This document shows positions 25,032 to 33,673 of a DNA stretch of 52,856 nt, piece after piece. The translations under genes were made by a program, and so were the position numbers. The notes beneath the pieces are model-generated. The model searched no databases, was not told the DNA's origin, and saw only the letters and a list, made by a program, of their open reading frames with translations. Numbering within the stretch: position 1 is the stretch's first letter; the number at the start of each line of letters is the position of its first letter. The stretch covers positions 1 through 52,856 of the forward strand of contig JAJXWT010000004.1 of assembly GCA_021781475.1 (NCBI GenBank), read 5' to 3'. Source of the stretch: a bacterium (GTDB lineage: Bacteria > Patescibacteriota > Saccharimonadia > Saccharimonadales > Saccharimonadaceae).

Positions 25032-25918
25032 AGGTCGTCGTGAGGCTCGTATAAGATTGTGTTGCGTGGCAACAAGTGTTCGTACATGCCACTAACAACG
25101 GTTGCGCCAATGCGCAATGCTTCGTTCGTACGTGCTTTTTCACTTGTATCAACGTTTGGGAAGCGGTTTTCGCGCATTTTTACAACTAGACGGCGCGACT
25201 CTTCAATATCATCACCGGGGAGGGACAATAGATCTTTTACGTCGCGGGCAATTGAATTATGAGCAACACGGCGGTCACGATCGGCATGTTCAACATCACT
25301 CTGCGACGAGGTGCCACGCGACAGTGCGTTGGCTGCCTTGATATGCTGCGCCACCGCATCTAGGTAGCGGTACCATTTGGCATCAGTGGCTGCAGGGAAC
25401 ACGCCACGCGGATATGTAAAATGCTCGGTTCCCTTGTCGTCGGTTGTCAAGATTCCCAATGCGCTTAAGGGGTCAAAGTTTTTAGGATCACGCTGAAGGC
25501 TGGTAATCAGCCTATGATGAATGCGTGCCTTCGCAGCTTCGATTTCAGTCAATGTCGCATGTGCGGGCAGAGCTGCAAGGTCGGCAATAAATTCTTTCGC
25601 CTCTTTAAATAAGATAAGTTGTCGATCTTTAATTCGTTGCTGCGCTTCGGGGTTAGCGGTTCGGCGCATATTTTGAATATTCTTCGTAAACTCAGGGGAG
25701 TTATTACTCAGAAAATCAGCGGCAATATCTTCGAAAAACATTTCGAATGCCTCGCTGTCACCTTGCTCATAGGTATCTTTAAGGGACTGAAGAATGCTGG
25801 TGCTGGGTGGGGCAATATGATCGATACCCCATTTCTCTTGGAGGTCTTGGAGCTCGTCGTCGTTTGAGCTATGCTCATCGTGCGAACCGTAGTTGAATTC
25901 AGGCTGGCTAGTACTCAT
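25028..25918 (-). CDS. hypothetical soluble protein, 296 residues
   Basis: The protein has an acidic, Ser/Asn/Glu-rich start (1-40) and then mostly helical, charged sequence without a signal peptide or membrane segment. I do not recognise a domain. A -10-like TATACA lies 8 bases before the ATG, which matches the leaderless pattern of its neighbours. The gene converges with the MurE-like gene and overlaps its stop by 4 bases. A cytoplasmic role is inferred from the absence of export signals. Confidence 0.7.
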   Translation of the reverse strand: MSTSQPEFNYGSHDEHSSNDDELQDLQEKWGIDHIAPPSTSILQSLKDTYEQGDSEAFEMFFEDIAADFLSNNSPEFTKNIQNMRRTANPEAQQRIKDRQLILFKEAKEFIADLAALPAHATLTEIEAAKARIHHRLITSLQRDPKNFDPLSALGILTTDDKGTEHFTYPRGVFPAATDAKWYRYLDAVAQHIKAANALSRGTSSQSDVEHADRDRRVAHNSIARDVKDLLSLPGDDIEESRRLVVKMRENRFPNVDTSEKARTNEALRIGATVVSGMYEHLLPRNTILYEPHDDL

Positions 25919-25926
25919 GGGTATAC

Positions 25927-25932
25927 TGTATA
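25927..25932 (-). promoter_or_regulatory. -10 box of the 296-residue protein gene
   Basis: TATACA on the minus strand, 8 bases before the ATG at 25918. Confidence 0.35.
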
Positions 25933-25981
25933 ATTACCACAAATGGTTTAAAAAGTCAACCATAATCATGTTGATAATACT

Positions 25982-27013
25982 TTAATACCAACTCTGGTGG
26001 TGGTGCTTGTAGTAGGCACGCAGGGTAAGGCGCTCGCCAAACTGCACCCAAAGGCGATATTTTAGGGTGTTTAACGGCAGGTCAAAGGCGCCAATGTAAT
26101 CAGTAACGTGTTTATTAAAACTGGTTTTAAAGCGACCGATGCCGTATAAGGGGTGGCTGGTGTTATTGATTTGGTCACTAGGCGGGGTGCCGCATAAATC
26201 ATGCTGGGTGCAGCCGCGGGCTTTCATCCACTTGATGATTTCCCACTGCAGTAGGTGGCTTGCGCCGTATACTTGCTTGTCGCGCACGCTGGCGCCATCT
26301 TTGTAGGTGCTTTTTTTGCCCAAGTACATGGCAAAGGCGGCCGATACGACTTCGCCGTTCACACTGGCAAAAAACAAACTGCCACGGTTAGTGTTATAAA
26401 ATGTTTCCCAAAACTTATAGTAATACTCGTAGGGGCGTAATGAGTTTTCAAAGCGGCCGGCGGCTGTCTGCACTAGTAGGTCGTACATTATTTTGGCGTT
26501 TTGTGGGCTGAAAATTACTGGGCTGGCGGTTACGCCGTCGCGTAGGGCGCGGTTAATGGCGTGTCGGGCCTTTTGGTTGAGGCTGGCCATAATGGCATGT
26601 TCGCCAGGCGCGATATCAATAAGTACTGTGGAGCCGTTAGGCTGTATCGCCCGAGTGGGGGTAAGCCCATAGGCAGTCACAGCGTGGAGTATTTGCATGG
26701 TGCGGGGTAGTTCGGGTTCAATTTTTATCGCAAAAACGTTGTGGTCAAGAGCCTGCGTACGGAGGTCTGGCACAATGGTCGCCAGTTGCTCGGGCTTAGT
26801 GATACCGGGCCCCTTTGGCACATACCAAAAATTACCAAGGTATCGCACTGGTTTTTGGAGCACTGTTACCGGGGTGTTGCCGCACGTAAGATAGAGCGGC
26901 TCCCACCCGCCAAGCCGTTTGGTTTCGGCAAGTTCGGCGCTTTGGAACACGCTACCGCCATCGGGGTTGGCGGCGATTTTTTTGTCCCACGCCAGCATTT
27001 CGTTGAACGTCAT
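25982..27013 (-). CDS. FemAB-family aminoacyl-tRNA-dependent ligase, second of two
   Basis: The 343-residue protein has the tandem GNAT layout of FemABX ligases: GGSVFQSAELAETKRLGGWEP at the N-terminus, YVPKGPG, a basic ASLNQKARHAINRALRDG helix, and YLGKKSTYKDGAS, then LLQWEIIKWMKARGC and YGIGRFKTSFN. It is only distantly similar to the protein at 19998-20975, so it may add a different residue to the peptidoglycan bridge. The family transfers amino acids from tRNA to lipid-II-linked peptide. TATACT lies 9 bases before the ATG. Upstream is the divergent groES promoter. Confidence 0.83.
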   Translation of the reverse strand: MTFNEMLAWDKKIAANPDGGSVFQSAELAETKRLGGWEPLYLTCGNTPVTVLQKPVRYLGNFWYVPKGPGITKPEQLATIVPDLRTQALDHNVFAIKIEPELPRTMQILHAVTAYGLTPTRAIQPNGSTVLIDIAPGEHAIMASLNQKARHAINRALRDGVTASPVIFSPQNAKIMYDLLVQTAAGRFENSLRPYEYYYKFWETFYNTNRGSLFFASVNGEVVSAAFAMYLGKKSTYKDGASVRDKQVYGASHLLQWEIIKWMKARGCTQHDLCGTPPSDQINNTSHPLYGIGRFKTSFNKHVTDYIGAFDLPLNTLKYRLWVQFGERLTLRAYYKHHHQSWY

Positions 27014-27022
27014 TATGCGTTT

Positions 27023-27028
27023 AGTATA
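27023..27028 (-). promoter_or_regulatory. -10 box of the second FemAB gene
   Basis: TATACT on the minus strand, 9 bases before the ATG at 27013. Confidence 0.45.
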
Positions 27029-27043
27029 GCACGTGACCGTAAA

Positions 27044-27070
27044 TTAGCACTCAGGCTTGACGAGTGCTAA
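27044..27070. promoter_or_regulatory. CIRCE operator (HrcA site) upstream of groESL
   Basis: TTAGCACTC, nine bases, GAGTGCTAA: an exact match to the CIRCE consensus. The last part covers the -35 TTGACG (27057-27062); with an 18-base spacer the -10 is TACAAT (27081-27086). Binding of HrcA here would block groESL transcription until heat stress. hrcA is not in the window. Confidence 0.93.
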
Positions 27071-27121
27071 CAGTAAGCCGTACAATTGATTGTGTTGATA
27101 AAAACAAAGGAGGAACCACGC

Positions 27122-27382
27122 ATGAGTACACCCATTAAACCGCTTGGTGACCGTGTCGTTGCCACGCGTGAAAAAGCAGCCGAGCGCACGGCGAGCGGCC
27201 TGTTTATCCCCGAAAGCGCCCAAGAAAAAACGGCTATTTTTACCGTTGAGGCGGTCGGCAAAGAGGTAAAAACCGTAAAGCCTGGCGACAGGATTTTATA
27301 CAACGGCTACACCAGTGAATTTAAGTATAACGGGGTTGACTACCTGATTATTAAAGAAGAAGACATTTTAGCGACGGTATAG
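27122..27382 (+). CDS. groES: co-chaperonin GroES
   Basis: The 86-residue protein has the 10-kDa chaperonin signatures IKPLGDRVV, the mobile loop around ERTASGLFIPESAQEK, and VKPGDRILYNGY. GroES caps GroEL and drives the folding cycle. It is slightly shorter than the usual 94-97 residues. The start at 27122 has AAAGGAGG upstream; an in-frame ATG at 27086 lies at the -10 box and is rejected. groEL follows after 10 bases. Confidence 0.97.
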   Translation: MSTPIKPLGDRVVATREKAAERTASGLFIPESAQEKTAIFTVEAVGKEVKTVKPGDRILYNGYTSEFKYNGVDYLIIKEEDILATV

Positions 27383-27392
27383 GAGACTTGGT

Positions 27393-29036
27393 ATGGCAAA
27401 AAAGACATTTTATGATGAAGACGCGCGAAACCGCGTACTGGGCGGCGCAAAAGCCCTGTACGATGCGGTAAAAGTAACCTACGGGCCAAAAGGCCGTAAC
27501 GTAGTAATCGCCAAAGGTTATGGCGGCCCAACAGTGACCCACGACGGCGTAACAGTAGCGGAAAGCATTGATTTGCCCGAAGCCGATGATGAAACATTGG
27601 GCTACAAGGTGGGTGCCGAATTAATTAAACAGGCGGCAAGCAAACTAAATAAAGCAGCTGGCGATGGCACCACTACTGTAACGGTGTTGACCTACAACAT
27701 TTTGAAAGAAGCAAACCGTTTGATTGCGGCTGGCCATAACCCTATGGAACTCCGCCGCGGTATTGAAGCGGCCGGGGCCGAGGTGTTAAAAAAGCTTGAT
27801 GCAATGGCAGATGGTATTAAGGGTGATAAGGCCCGTGTGGCCGAAGTTGCAACCATTAGCGCTGGCGACGAGGCAATTGGCACGCTGATTGCGGATGTAA
27901 TGGAAAAAATCGGCGAAGACGGCGTGGTAACAGTAGAGGCCGGCCAGGGGCTCGAAATGGAAAGTGAAGTAGTGGACGGCTTTAGTATTGACCGCGGCTG
28001 GAGTAGCCCGTTCTTTGTGACCGACACTGGCCGCCAAGAGGCGGTGTATGACAAACCGGCTATTTTGGTGACCGATAAAAAAATCAGTAGCGCCGCAGAG
28101 TTTGTGCCAATGCTGGAGCGATTAGCGCAAGCCGGTAAAAAAGATTTGGTGCTGTTTGCCGACGAAGTAGATGGCGAAGCGCTTTCTATTTTGATCTTGA
28201 ACCGCTTAAAAGGCGTATTTAACGCCGTTGCCGTTAAGGCGCCAGCCTATGGTGATCGCCGCAAAGAAGTATTTGCCGACATCGCAGCCCTAACTGGGGC
28301 CACTGTTGTTACCGAAGATTTGGGCTTAACGTTCGAAAACGCGAGCCTGGATGTGCTTGGTACCGCCCGTAAGGTGATTGTTGGCAAAGACGAAACCACC
28401 ATTATTGAAGGTGGTGGCAAAAAGGCAGATGTGACCGAGCGCGTTGCCCTTATCCGCCAGCAGGCGAACGTAACCACTAGTGATTACGAGCGCGAACAAT
28501 TTGAAAAACGCGCAGCAGCTTTGGGCGGTAAGGTCGCGGTCATTCGCGTAGGTGGTGCCACCGAAACCGAAATCGATGAAAAGAAATTTAGGGTGGATGA
28601 CGCCGTAGCTGCCACCAAGGCGGCCCTCAGCGAAGGCGTGGTTGCCGGCGGTGGCGTAACACTAGTGAACGCCGCTGGCACGATTGCCGTCAATAACAGC
28701 GCCGACAGCGACATGGCCGGGCGCCAGATTTTAAAGAACGCCCTAAAAGCGCCTTTTATGCAGATTATGGAAAACGCTGGCCTAAACGCCCAGGCACTTT
28801 TAGCCGATGTTGAAAAGGCCAAAACCGGCATGGGTATAAACGTGATGAAACCGGCCGATGGCCTCATTGACCTAAAAAAGGCAGGGATTATTGACCCTGT
28901 GCTCGTGACCAAGCAAGCGGTACAAAATGCCGTGAGCATTGCCAGCACAGCTGCAACTATGGGCGCGCTCGTGGTTGATGTGCCCGAAAAGGAAGAGCCG
29001 GCTGGTGTCGGCAACCCAGGTATGGGCATGTATTAG
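27393..29036 (+). CDS. groL: chaperonin GroEL
   Basis: The 547-residue protein is a complete GroEL: the ATP-site DGVTV and AGDGTTTVTVL, YDKPAILVTDKKI, GDRRKEVFADIAALTG and the C-terminal GNPGMGMY tail in place of the longer GGM repeat. It forms the double-ring folding chamber with GroES. It has AGGAGA before the ATG and a strong terminator after the stop. Control is by the CIRCE site upstream of groES. Confidence 0.98.
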   Translation: MAKKTFYDEDARNRVLGGAKALYDAVKVTYGPKGRNVVIAKGYGGPTVTHDGVTVAESIDLPEADDETLGYKVGAELIKQAASKLNKAAGDGTTTVTVLTYNILKEANRLIAAGHNPMELRRGIEAAGAEVLKKLDAMADGIKGDKARVAEVATISAGDEAIGTLIADVMEKIGEDGVVTVEAGQGLEMESEVVDGFSIDRGWSSPFFVTDTGRQEAVYDKPAILVTDKKISSAAEFVPMLERLAQAGKKDLVLFADEVDGEALSILILNRLKGVFNAVAVKAPAYGDRRKEVFADIAALTGATVVTEDLGLTFENASLDVLGTARKVIVGKDETTIIEGGGKKADVTERVALIRQQANVTTSDYEREQFEKRAAALGGKVAVIRVGGATETEIDEKKFRVDDAVAATKAALSEGVVAGGGVTLVNAAGTIAVNNSADSDMAGRQILKNALKAPFMQIMENAGLNAQALLADVEKAKTGMGINVMKPADGLIDLKKAGIIDPVLVTKQAVQNAVSIASTAATMGALVVDVPEKEEPAGVGNPGMGMY

Positions 29037-29048
29037 GCCCTTACGGGT

Positions 29049-29088
29049 ACACCTAAAAACGGCTCCAGCAGGGGCCGTTTTTAGGTGT
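29049..29088 (+). terminator. terminator of groESL
   Basis: A 15-bp stem from 29049-29063 and 29074-29088 with five T in the descending arm. Confidence 0.85.
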
Positions 29089-29158
29089 AGAATGACAAGT
29101 ATGCAAGTTTATGCTATTATATGTCTACGTTCGATCAAGCTATCTGCAAGGAGTGGAT

Positions 29159-29674
29159 ATGTCGCCGTCGCACCGCGGCCCTAGGCCGCTAACCCAAAAA
29201 GAGACACAGGGAGCGTTGGATGCGTTGGTGCAGCACGCCGATCAAGACGGGCTCAGTCCGGCATACGCTAATGGCGCTAGTGCGAACTGGGTGGTGCGCG
29301 AGGCGCTCGGTGTTGATTTGCATCGCGCGTCGTACGTTCTTGACCAGCTGACTAAGTCTGGCGCTATTGAGCGAATTCCCTCTTCCCGTCGTGTTCGTGT
29401 TCTTCGCGTGCAGGTTTCACCGGCCGCCCCTAGGGCGTCGTCGCAGTCGGCGCTCGAAAAATACACGTTGGCTTTGAACAAGAGCAAGGCCACTATTGCC
29501 GGGCTGCGCGCGACAATCAAGCGTCTGAAGCGCCAGAATGCCCAGCTTAGAGCCGAGAACGACGTGCTAAGGAGAAGGCTCGAAGAGGCGGGTAGTGGGC
29601 TGACGCAGACCGATACGGCTGAAGTCGCGTTTAACGCTGCTGTTGCATCAATTTTCGGTGACGGAAGTGACTAA
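29159..29674 (+). CDS. hypothetical winged-helix and coiled-coil protein
   Basis: In the 171-residue protein residues about 20-85 look like a winged-helix domain: NWVVREALGVDLHRASYVLDQLTKSGAIER with a basic wing (SSRRVRVLRV), similar in layout to the FtsK gamma domain. Residues about 105-145 form a Lys/Arg/Leu-rich coiled coil, and a short acidic tail follows. It may be a dimeric DNA-binding regulator; the target is unknown. The ATG at 29159 has AAGGAGTGG upstream. Its stop overlaps the ATG of a 31-codon frame (TAATG). Confidence 0.65.
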   Translation: MSPSHRGPRPLTQKETQGALDALVQHADQDGLSPAYANGASANWVVREALGVDLHRASYVLDQLTKSGAIERIPSSRRVRVLRVQVSPAAPRASSQSALEKYTLALNKSKATIAGLRATIKRLKRQNAQLRAENDVLRRRLEEAGSGLTQTDTAEVAFNAAVASIFGDGSD

Positions 29675-29769
29675 TGGCTTATCTCGAGCTTATCGGGACG
29701 AACGGGTGCTGCAAAGAGTGCCAAGTCGGAAAGTCCGGCGCCCCGCATTTCCATATGCGGGCCAACTAA
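29674..29769 (+). CDS. 31-residue Cys/His microprotein coupled to the upstream gene
   Basis: The small frame starts in the stop codon of the winged-helix gene (TAATG) and ends just before a terminator. The product has NGCCKECQVGK and a PHFHMRAN end: three Cys and two His that could bind a metal. Position between a coupled stop/start and a terminator supports translation, but a chance frame of this length is possible. No family is recognised. Confidence 0.4.
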   Translation: MAYLELIGTNGCCKECQVGKSGAPHFHMRAN

Positions 29770-29795
29770 AACCCCGCCAGTACAATGGCGGGGTT
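29770..29795 (+). terminator. terminator after the microprotein frame
   Basis: AACCCCGCC and GGCGGGGTT form a 9-bp stem with a T-rich end. Confidence 0.8.
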
Positions 29796-29813
29796 TATCA
29801 ATTTTATAATCAA

Positions 29814-30278
29814 TTATTGCGGGTTACTTAAGTAATCGATTTCTTTAATAATATCGAGCAGTGCATCGGCGCGGCGAGTTTCGTCTTGAATCGCTTTGGC
29901 GGCTTCGTGAGCGGGGGCAATAAGTGTTTTGTCGTCGGTTGAGCGAATCAGCAGCAAGTAGGTGTCGAACTTTTCTTCGGGGCTTACGTTCAACTTGTCA
30001 ACAAGTGGGCGGAGTTCGCCAAGCGCCTCCTGCTTGATGCCGTCGAGCGAGCTGTCGGTCTGTGGGTTATTTGCCGCTTGTGCGCTTGCCGATGAGAGTT
30101 CTGCGGGGTCAACTGCTGGCGCCGGTGTGGGCGGCATAGGCACTGGCGGCATGGTTGGTGCGGGCATCATTGTGCTTGTATCAGCCGCTGTGTCAGCTTG
30201 GTCTGAGACGCCAGCTAACACCTTGGCTAGTTCTTGGTCATCGCTAATTGGTTGTGTTGTTTGCGGTTGAATATCCAT
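29814..30278 (-). CDS. hypothetical protein with Pro/Met-rich linker
   Basis: The 154-residue protein has a Gln/Asp/Thr-rich N-terminus, a Met/Pro/Ala-rich linker (about 35-60), and a helical C-terminal half (75-154) with charged residues. There is no signal peptide. I do not recognise it. I choose the ATG at 30278 because AGGGGTGG lies just upstream; the GTG at 30284 is inside that site. The helical part could be a protein-interaction domain. Confidence 0.6.
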   Translation of the reverse strand: MDIQPQTTQPISDDQELAKVLAGVSDQADTAADTSTMMPAPTMPPVPMPPTPAPAVDPAELSSASAQAANNPQTDSSLDGIKQEALGELRPLVDKLNVSPEEKFDTYLLLIRSTDDKTLIAPAHEAAKAIQDETRRADALLDIIKEIDYLSNPQ

Positions 30279-30369
30279 GCCCACCCCTGTTATTAAATCA
30301 AATGCTTATGCTTACTTACTAAATACTGTATCATAGGTGTAGAGTAATCGGCAAGTAAAAAGGAGTGGG

Positions 30370-31416
30370 ATGTTAGACGACGCGAATGTGCTGCGACAGC
30401 GAGATAGCAAGAATACGCTTGGCGTAGTGGCTGCTGAATACCAACAGCTTGTTGAGCCTATTGAGCTGATGCAAAGTGATCACGATGCACGACCAATCAA
30501 TAACGTGGTGATTGTGGGGCTCGGTAACTGTGGCATAGCTGCCGAAGTTGTGCAGGCGCTTTTGGCGCCAACCTTGGCGGTGCCATTGCAGGTAGTAAAA
30601 GATGGCGAGCTGCCGCAGTTTGTTGGCAAAAATACATTACTCGTGCTTGCGAGTAATAGCGGCGACAATACCGAAGTGCTTGCGTGTGCGCAGCAGGCTC
30701 TGGCGCTGCAAAATCAGCCACAAATAGCTATTATATCGGGCGATGGCGCGCTTAAGGGCGTCGCCGTTTCCAATGACATTATGTATACAATTGTGCCGGG
30801 TGCTGTGGCGGGCCGATTTGCGCTTTTGCATATGATTAAAAGCCTGCTGTCGGTGCTAGATATGTTTGATCTTGGTGCCCGTACGTTGCTTGATGAGCTG
30901 GCGGCGAGCGCCGAATGGCTCCACAACGAAGCTGCATTTTGGGAGCAGGGCGTGCCGACGGCGCAAAATTACGCTAAGCAACTGGCGCTTATTGCGGTTG
31001 GCAAAACGCCAGTATTTTATGCCGGTCCGCGTACCGCACCACTTGCCAGTGTGTGGAAAGCGCGCTTTAACCAACTTGCCAAAAATATTGCGTTTGCCGC
31101 TGCCTACCCGGCCGCGACGTATACCGAGTTACATGGCTGGAAAAGTCACCCGGTCGAAAAACCGTTCGCGGTGTTTGATTTATGGAGCGAATTCGAGACT
31201 GAATCGGTGCAAAAGCAGTTTAAGCAGGCAGATAAACGCCTGAGCGGCAAACGGCCTAAAGCAACGGTGGTTGCCCTGCAGGGCAACAGCGTGGCGCGCC
31301 AAATTTTGTGGGGCTGTGTTTTAGCGGATTTTGTAGGCATTTACGTGGCAATCTTAAACGGCGTCAACCCAGCTAAGGTTGAGCAGATTGAACGGCTTAA
31401 AAAAGAATTACAGTAA
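30370..31416 (+). CDS. bifunctional phosphoglucose/phosphomannose isomerase-like protein
   Basis: The 348-residue protein has two SIS domains. The first begins VVIVGLGNCGIAAEVVQALL and includes LLVLASNSGDNTEVL, the sugar-phosphate loop with Ser/Gly. The C-terminal part includes AYPAATYTELHGW, where family members have the catalytic Glu and His (NELHGW type). Such enzymes interconvert fructose-6-phosphate with glucose-6-phosphate and mannose-6-phosphate. The family is common in archaea and CPR bacteria in place of normal Pgi. AAGGAGTGGG lies before the ATG. Confidence 0.85.
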   Translation: MLDDANVLRQRDSKNTLGVVAAEYQQLVEPIELMQSDHDARPINNVVIVGLGNCGIAAEVVQALLAPTLAVPLQVVKDGELPQFVGKNTLLVLASNSGDNTEVLACAQQALALQNQPQIAIISGDGALKGVAVSNDIMYTIVPGAVAGRFALLHMIKSLLSVLDMFDLGARTLLDELAASAEWLHNEAAFWEQGVPTAQNYAKQLALIAVGKTPVFYAGPRTAPLASVWKARFNQLAKNIAFAAAYPAATYTELHGWKSHPVEKPFAVFDLWSEFETESVQKQFKQADKRLSGKRPKATVVALQGNSVARQILWGCVLADFVGIYVAILNGVNPAKVEQIERLKKELQ

Positions 31417-31489
31417 CCTACTTTTCTTTTCGCAAAAGTAGCACACAACCCCCCTAAGAATCACTAAGCTGATTGGCTGAAGCCATTAA

Positions 31490-32716
31490 TTAGTGATATT
31501 GTCGCAGCGATTCAATTGGATGCTTGCGCGCGGCGCGCAGGGCCGGGTAAAAGCCAAACAGTATGCCAACACCCACCGACATAGCAAGGGCGGCTACGGC
31601 GACTTGCCAGTTTACGCTTGGCACAAAGTATAAGTAAGTGCTTACGCCAAATGCGACAACGTAGCCGAGCAGGTAGCCCAAAAAGCCGCCCATTACGCTC
31701 ATCATAATGCTTTCTATTAGGAACTGCAGCGCGATACTGGTACTGGTGGCGCCAACGCTTTTGCGAATGCCAATTTCGCGGGTGCGCTCGGCGACGCCAA
31801 CCAGCAAAATGTTCATAATGCCAACACCGCCAACAACTAGGCTAATGGCCGCGATAGCTGCCAGCACTAAGGCGGCGGTGCGCATAAAGTCGCTGGTATT
31901 TTTGCTAATATCAGTACCGCTGGAAACCGTAAAGTCATTTTCGCCACCATGGTTTTGCAAGATAGCGGCCTGTATGGCGGCACTCACGCTGCCTAGCTGG
32001 TCTGTGTTAGTGGCACGAGCGTCAATTTGCTGAATTTGCCCTCGGCCTTGGCTAATAACAGTGCCAGCGCTTAAGGTTACAAATGCTGCATTGTCGATAT
32101 CAATGTGGTTGTAGTTCACGGGGTCTAGGCTCGCCGCAAGTACGCCGGTGACCATGTAGCTTTCGCCACGGATTGCAAGGGTAAGCCCAATCGGCCGGTC
32201 AGTGCCAAAAAGGTTTATGGCCAGTTGGTGGCCGAGTACGATTCGGTTGCTTGGCGTGTCGGGCGCCAAAAACTCGCCATCGCTGAGTGCAAGCTTTGAA
32301 ACAGTTTCAAGGGCTGGTGTTGTCGCAACAACAACAGTGTTCTCTAGGCTGCGATTGTCAGCCTTTAACAATGCGGTTTGCACTACAAGGGGTGCAACGG
32401 CCGCAACGCCGGGTACATGGGCAATGGTAGTGACGTCGGCCTTGCTTAACGTGCTCGTGGTGTAATTTTGTTGGGTCGCAGGGTTTGCAAGCGCGGTGGT
32501 GGGGGTGGCGCTGCCTGGGCTAATAACAATTAGGTTGCCGCCCAGCTTATCCAGCTGCCGGTTTATTACATCTGTAAGGCCTTGGCTGAGCGCAAAAATA
32601 GCGGTTACGCTGCACACGCCGATTGCAACGCCAAGCATGGTGAGCAGCGTGCGTGTGCGGCTCCGCCGCAGCGATTGGTAGGCGCTGTACGTATAGTCAC
32701 CAATGAGCCAGTTCAT
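31490..32716 (-). CDS. MacB/FtsX-type ABC transporter permease
   Basis: The 408-residue protein has the MacB layout: a first membrane helix (about 22-45, LLTMLGVAIGVCSVTAIFAL), a periplasm-type extracytoplasmic domain to about 275, and three helices near the C-terminus with GIMNILLVGVAERTREIGIRKSVGA between the second and third. Such permeases work as mechanical pumps that export peptides, lipoproteins or drugs. It starts 4 bases inside the end of the ATPase gene upstream, so the pair forms one transporter operon. The substrate is unknown. Confidence 0.92.
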   Translation of the reverse strand: MNWLIGDYTYSAYQSLRRSRTRTLLTMLGVAIGVCSVTAIFALSQGLTDVINRQLDKLGGNLIVISPGSATPTTALANPATQQNYTTSTLSKADVTTIAHVPGVAAVAPLVVQTALLKADNRSLENTVVVATTPALETVSKLALSDGEFLAPDTPSNRIVLGHQLAINLFGTDRPIGLTLAIRGESYMVTGVLAASLDPVNYNHIDIDNAAFVTLSAGTVISQGRGQIQQIDARATNTDQLGSVSAAIQAAILQNHGGENDFTVSSGTDISKNTSDFMRTAALVLAAIAAISLVVGGVGIMNILLVGVAERTREIGIRKSVGATSTSIALQFLIESIMMSVMGGFLGYLLGYVVAFGVSTYLYFVPSVNWQVAVAALAMSVGVGILFGFYPALRAARKHPIESLRQYH

Positions 32717-33600
32717 GTGTGGGCCTTTCTTTTTTTTGAATGCCGCGGCTTTTTTACCTTCTTTACCGCCACCGATACGCGCGCTGTGTTTTTAGCGCGT
32801 TTTTTGGTGCCGAGCTCGCCCAGTAGGGCATCTTCGGGCGTGGCGACTTGTGCCTTAGTGTGAAAGTTTAGGGGGATCTTAACGGCTTCGTGTTGATCTA
32901 CGACAACCTTGATTTTTGTATCACTCGCAATCTTGCCGTCGAGCATATTAATCACGCGTGTGGCGTAGCTGGTAAGGGCGGGGTTGTGGGTGACCATAAT
33001 AATAGTGTTGCCCTGGGTGTATAAATCGCGCAGCTCCTCCATAATCACGTGGCTGGCATGGCTATCAAGGTTGCCCGTTGGTTCGTCGGCTAAAATAATG
33101 CTTGGTTTGTTTACGAGTGCCCGGGCAATCGCCACCCGTTGCATTTGCCCGCCACTTAACTGCCAGGGCATGTAGTATTCACGCTCTTGCAAGTGAAAGT
33201 TTTTAAGCGATTCGCTCGCCATGGTTAGGCGTTTGGTGCGCCGTACGCCCTTGTAGGTAAGGGGCAGGGCGACATTTTCGAGTACGTTTAAGCGGTCAAT
33301 GAGGTTAAAACTTTGGAACACGATGCCAATTTGACCCGAGCGAATTTTTGCTTGCTGGCGTTCGCTTAGGCGTTCGACGTTTTTGCCGTCGAGCAAATAC
33401 TCACCTTCAGTGCAGCTATCTAATAACCCTAAAATATTCAGTAATGTGGTTTTGCCACAGCCGCTTGGGCCCATAATGGCAATAAATTCGCCTTTTTCTA
33501 CCTTTAAGTGCACGCCGTCCAGGGCATTATGCTCAGCGTCGCCAATCCCATACGTTTTGGTGAGTCCATTCAGTTCAATAACGGGCACAGTGTTTTCCAT
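32713..33600 (-). CDS. MacB/LolD-type ABC transporter ATPase
   Basis: The 295-residue ATPase has Walker [10 protein letters not shown] (about residue 43), a Q-loop FQSFNLI, signature LSGGQMQR, Walker [14 protein letters not shown] and the switch His in MVTHNP. After the ATPase (to about 230) comes a basic C-terminal extension of about 60 residues rich in Lys and Arg, not found in LolD. It powers the permease at 31490-32716. TATACT lies 7 bases before the ATG, so the operon mRNA is predicted to be leaderless. Confidence 0.95.
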   Translation of the reverse strand: MENTVPVIELNGLTKTYGIGDAEHNALDGVHLKVEKGEFIAIMGPSGCGKTTLLNILGLLDSCTEGEYLLDGKNVERLSERQQAKIRSGQIGIVFQSFNLIDRLNVLENVALPLTYKGVRRTKRLTMASESLKNFHLQEREYYMPWQLSGGQMQRVAIARALVNKPSIILADEPTGNLDSHASHVIMEELRDLYTQGNTIIMVTHNPALTSYATRVINMLDGKIASDTKIKVVVDQHEAVKIPLNFHTKAQVATPEDALLGELGTKKRAKNTARVSVAVKKVKKPRHSKKRKAHT

Positions 33601-33607
33601 CTATTAC

Positions 33608-33613
33608 AGTATA
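33608..33613 (-). promoter_or_regulatory. -10 box of the ABC transporter operon
   Basis: TATACT on the minus strand with a 7-base gap to the ATG at 33600. Confidence 0.5.
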
Positions 33614-33673
33614 GGTTTACACTTTCAGCTATGGCAAGCGGAATGGCAGATAATGTGGCGTTAAATTAACAAC

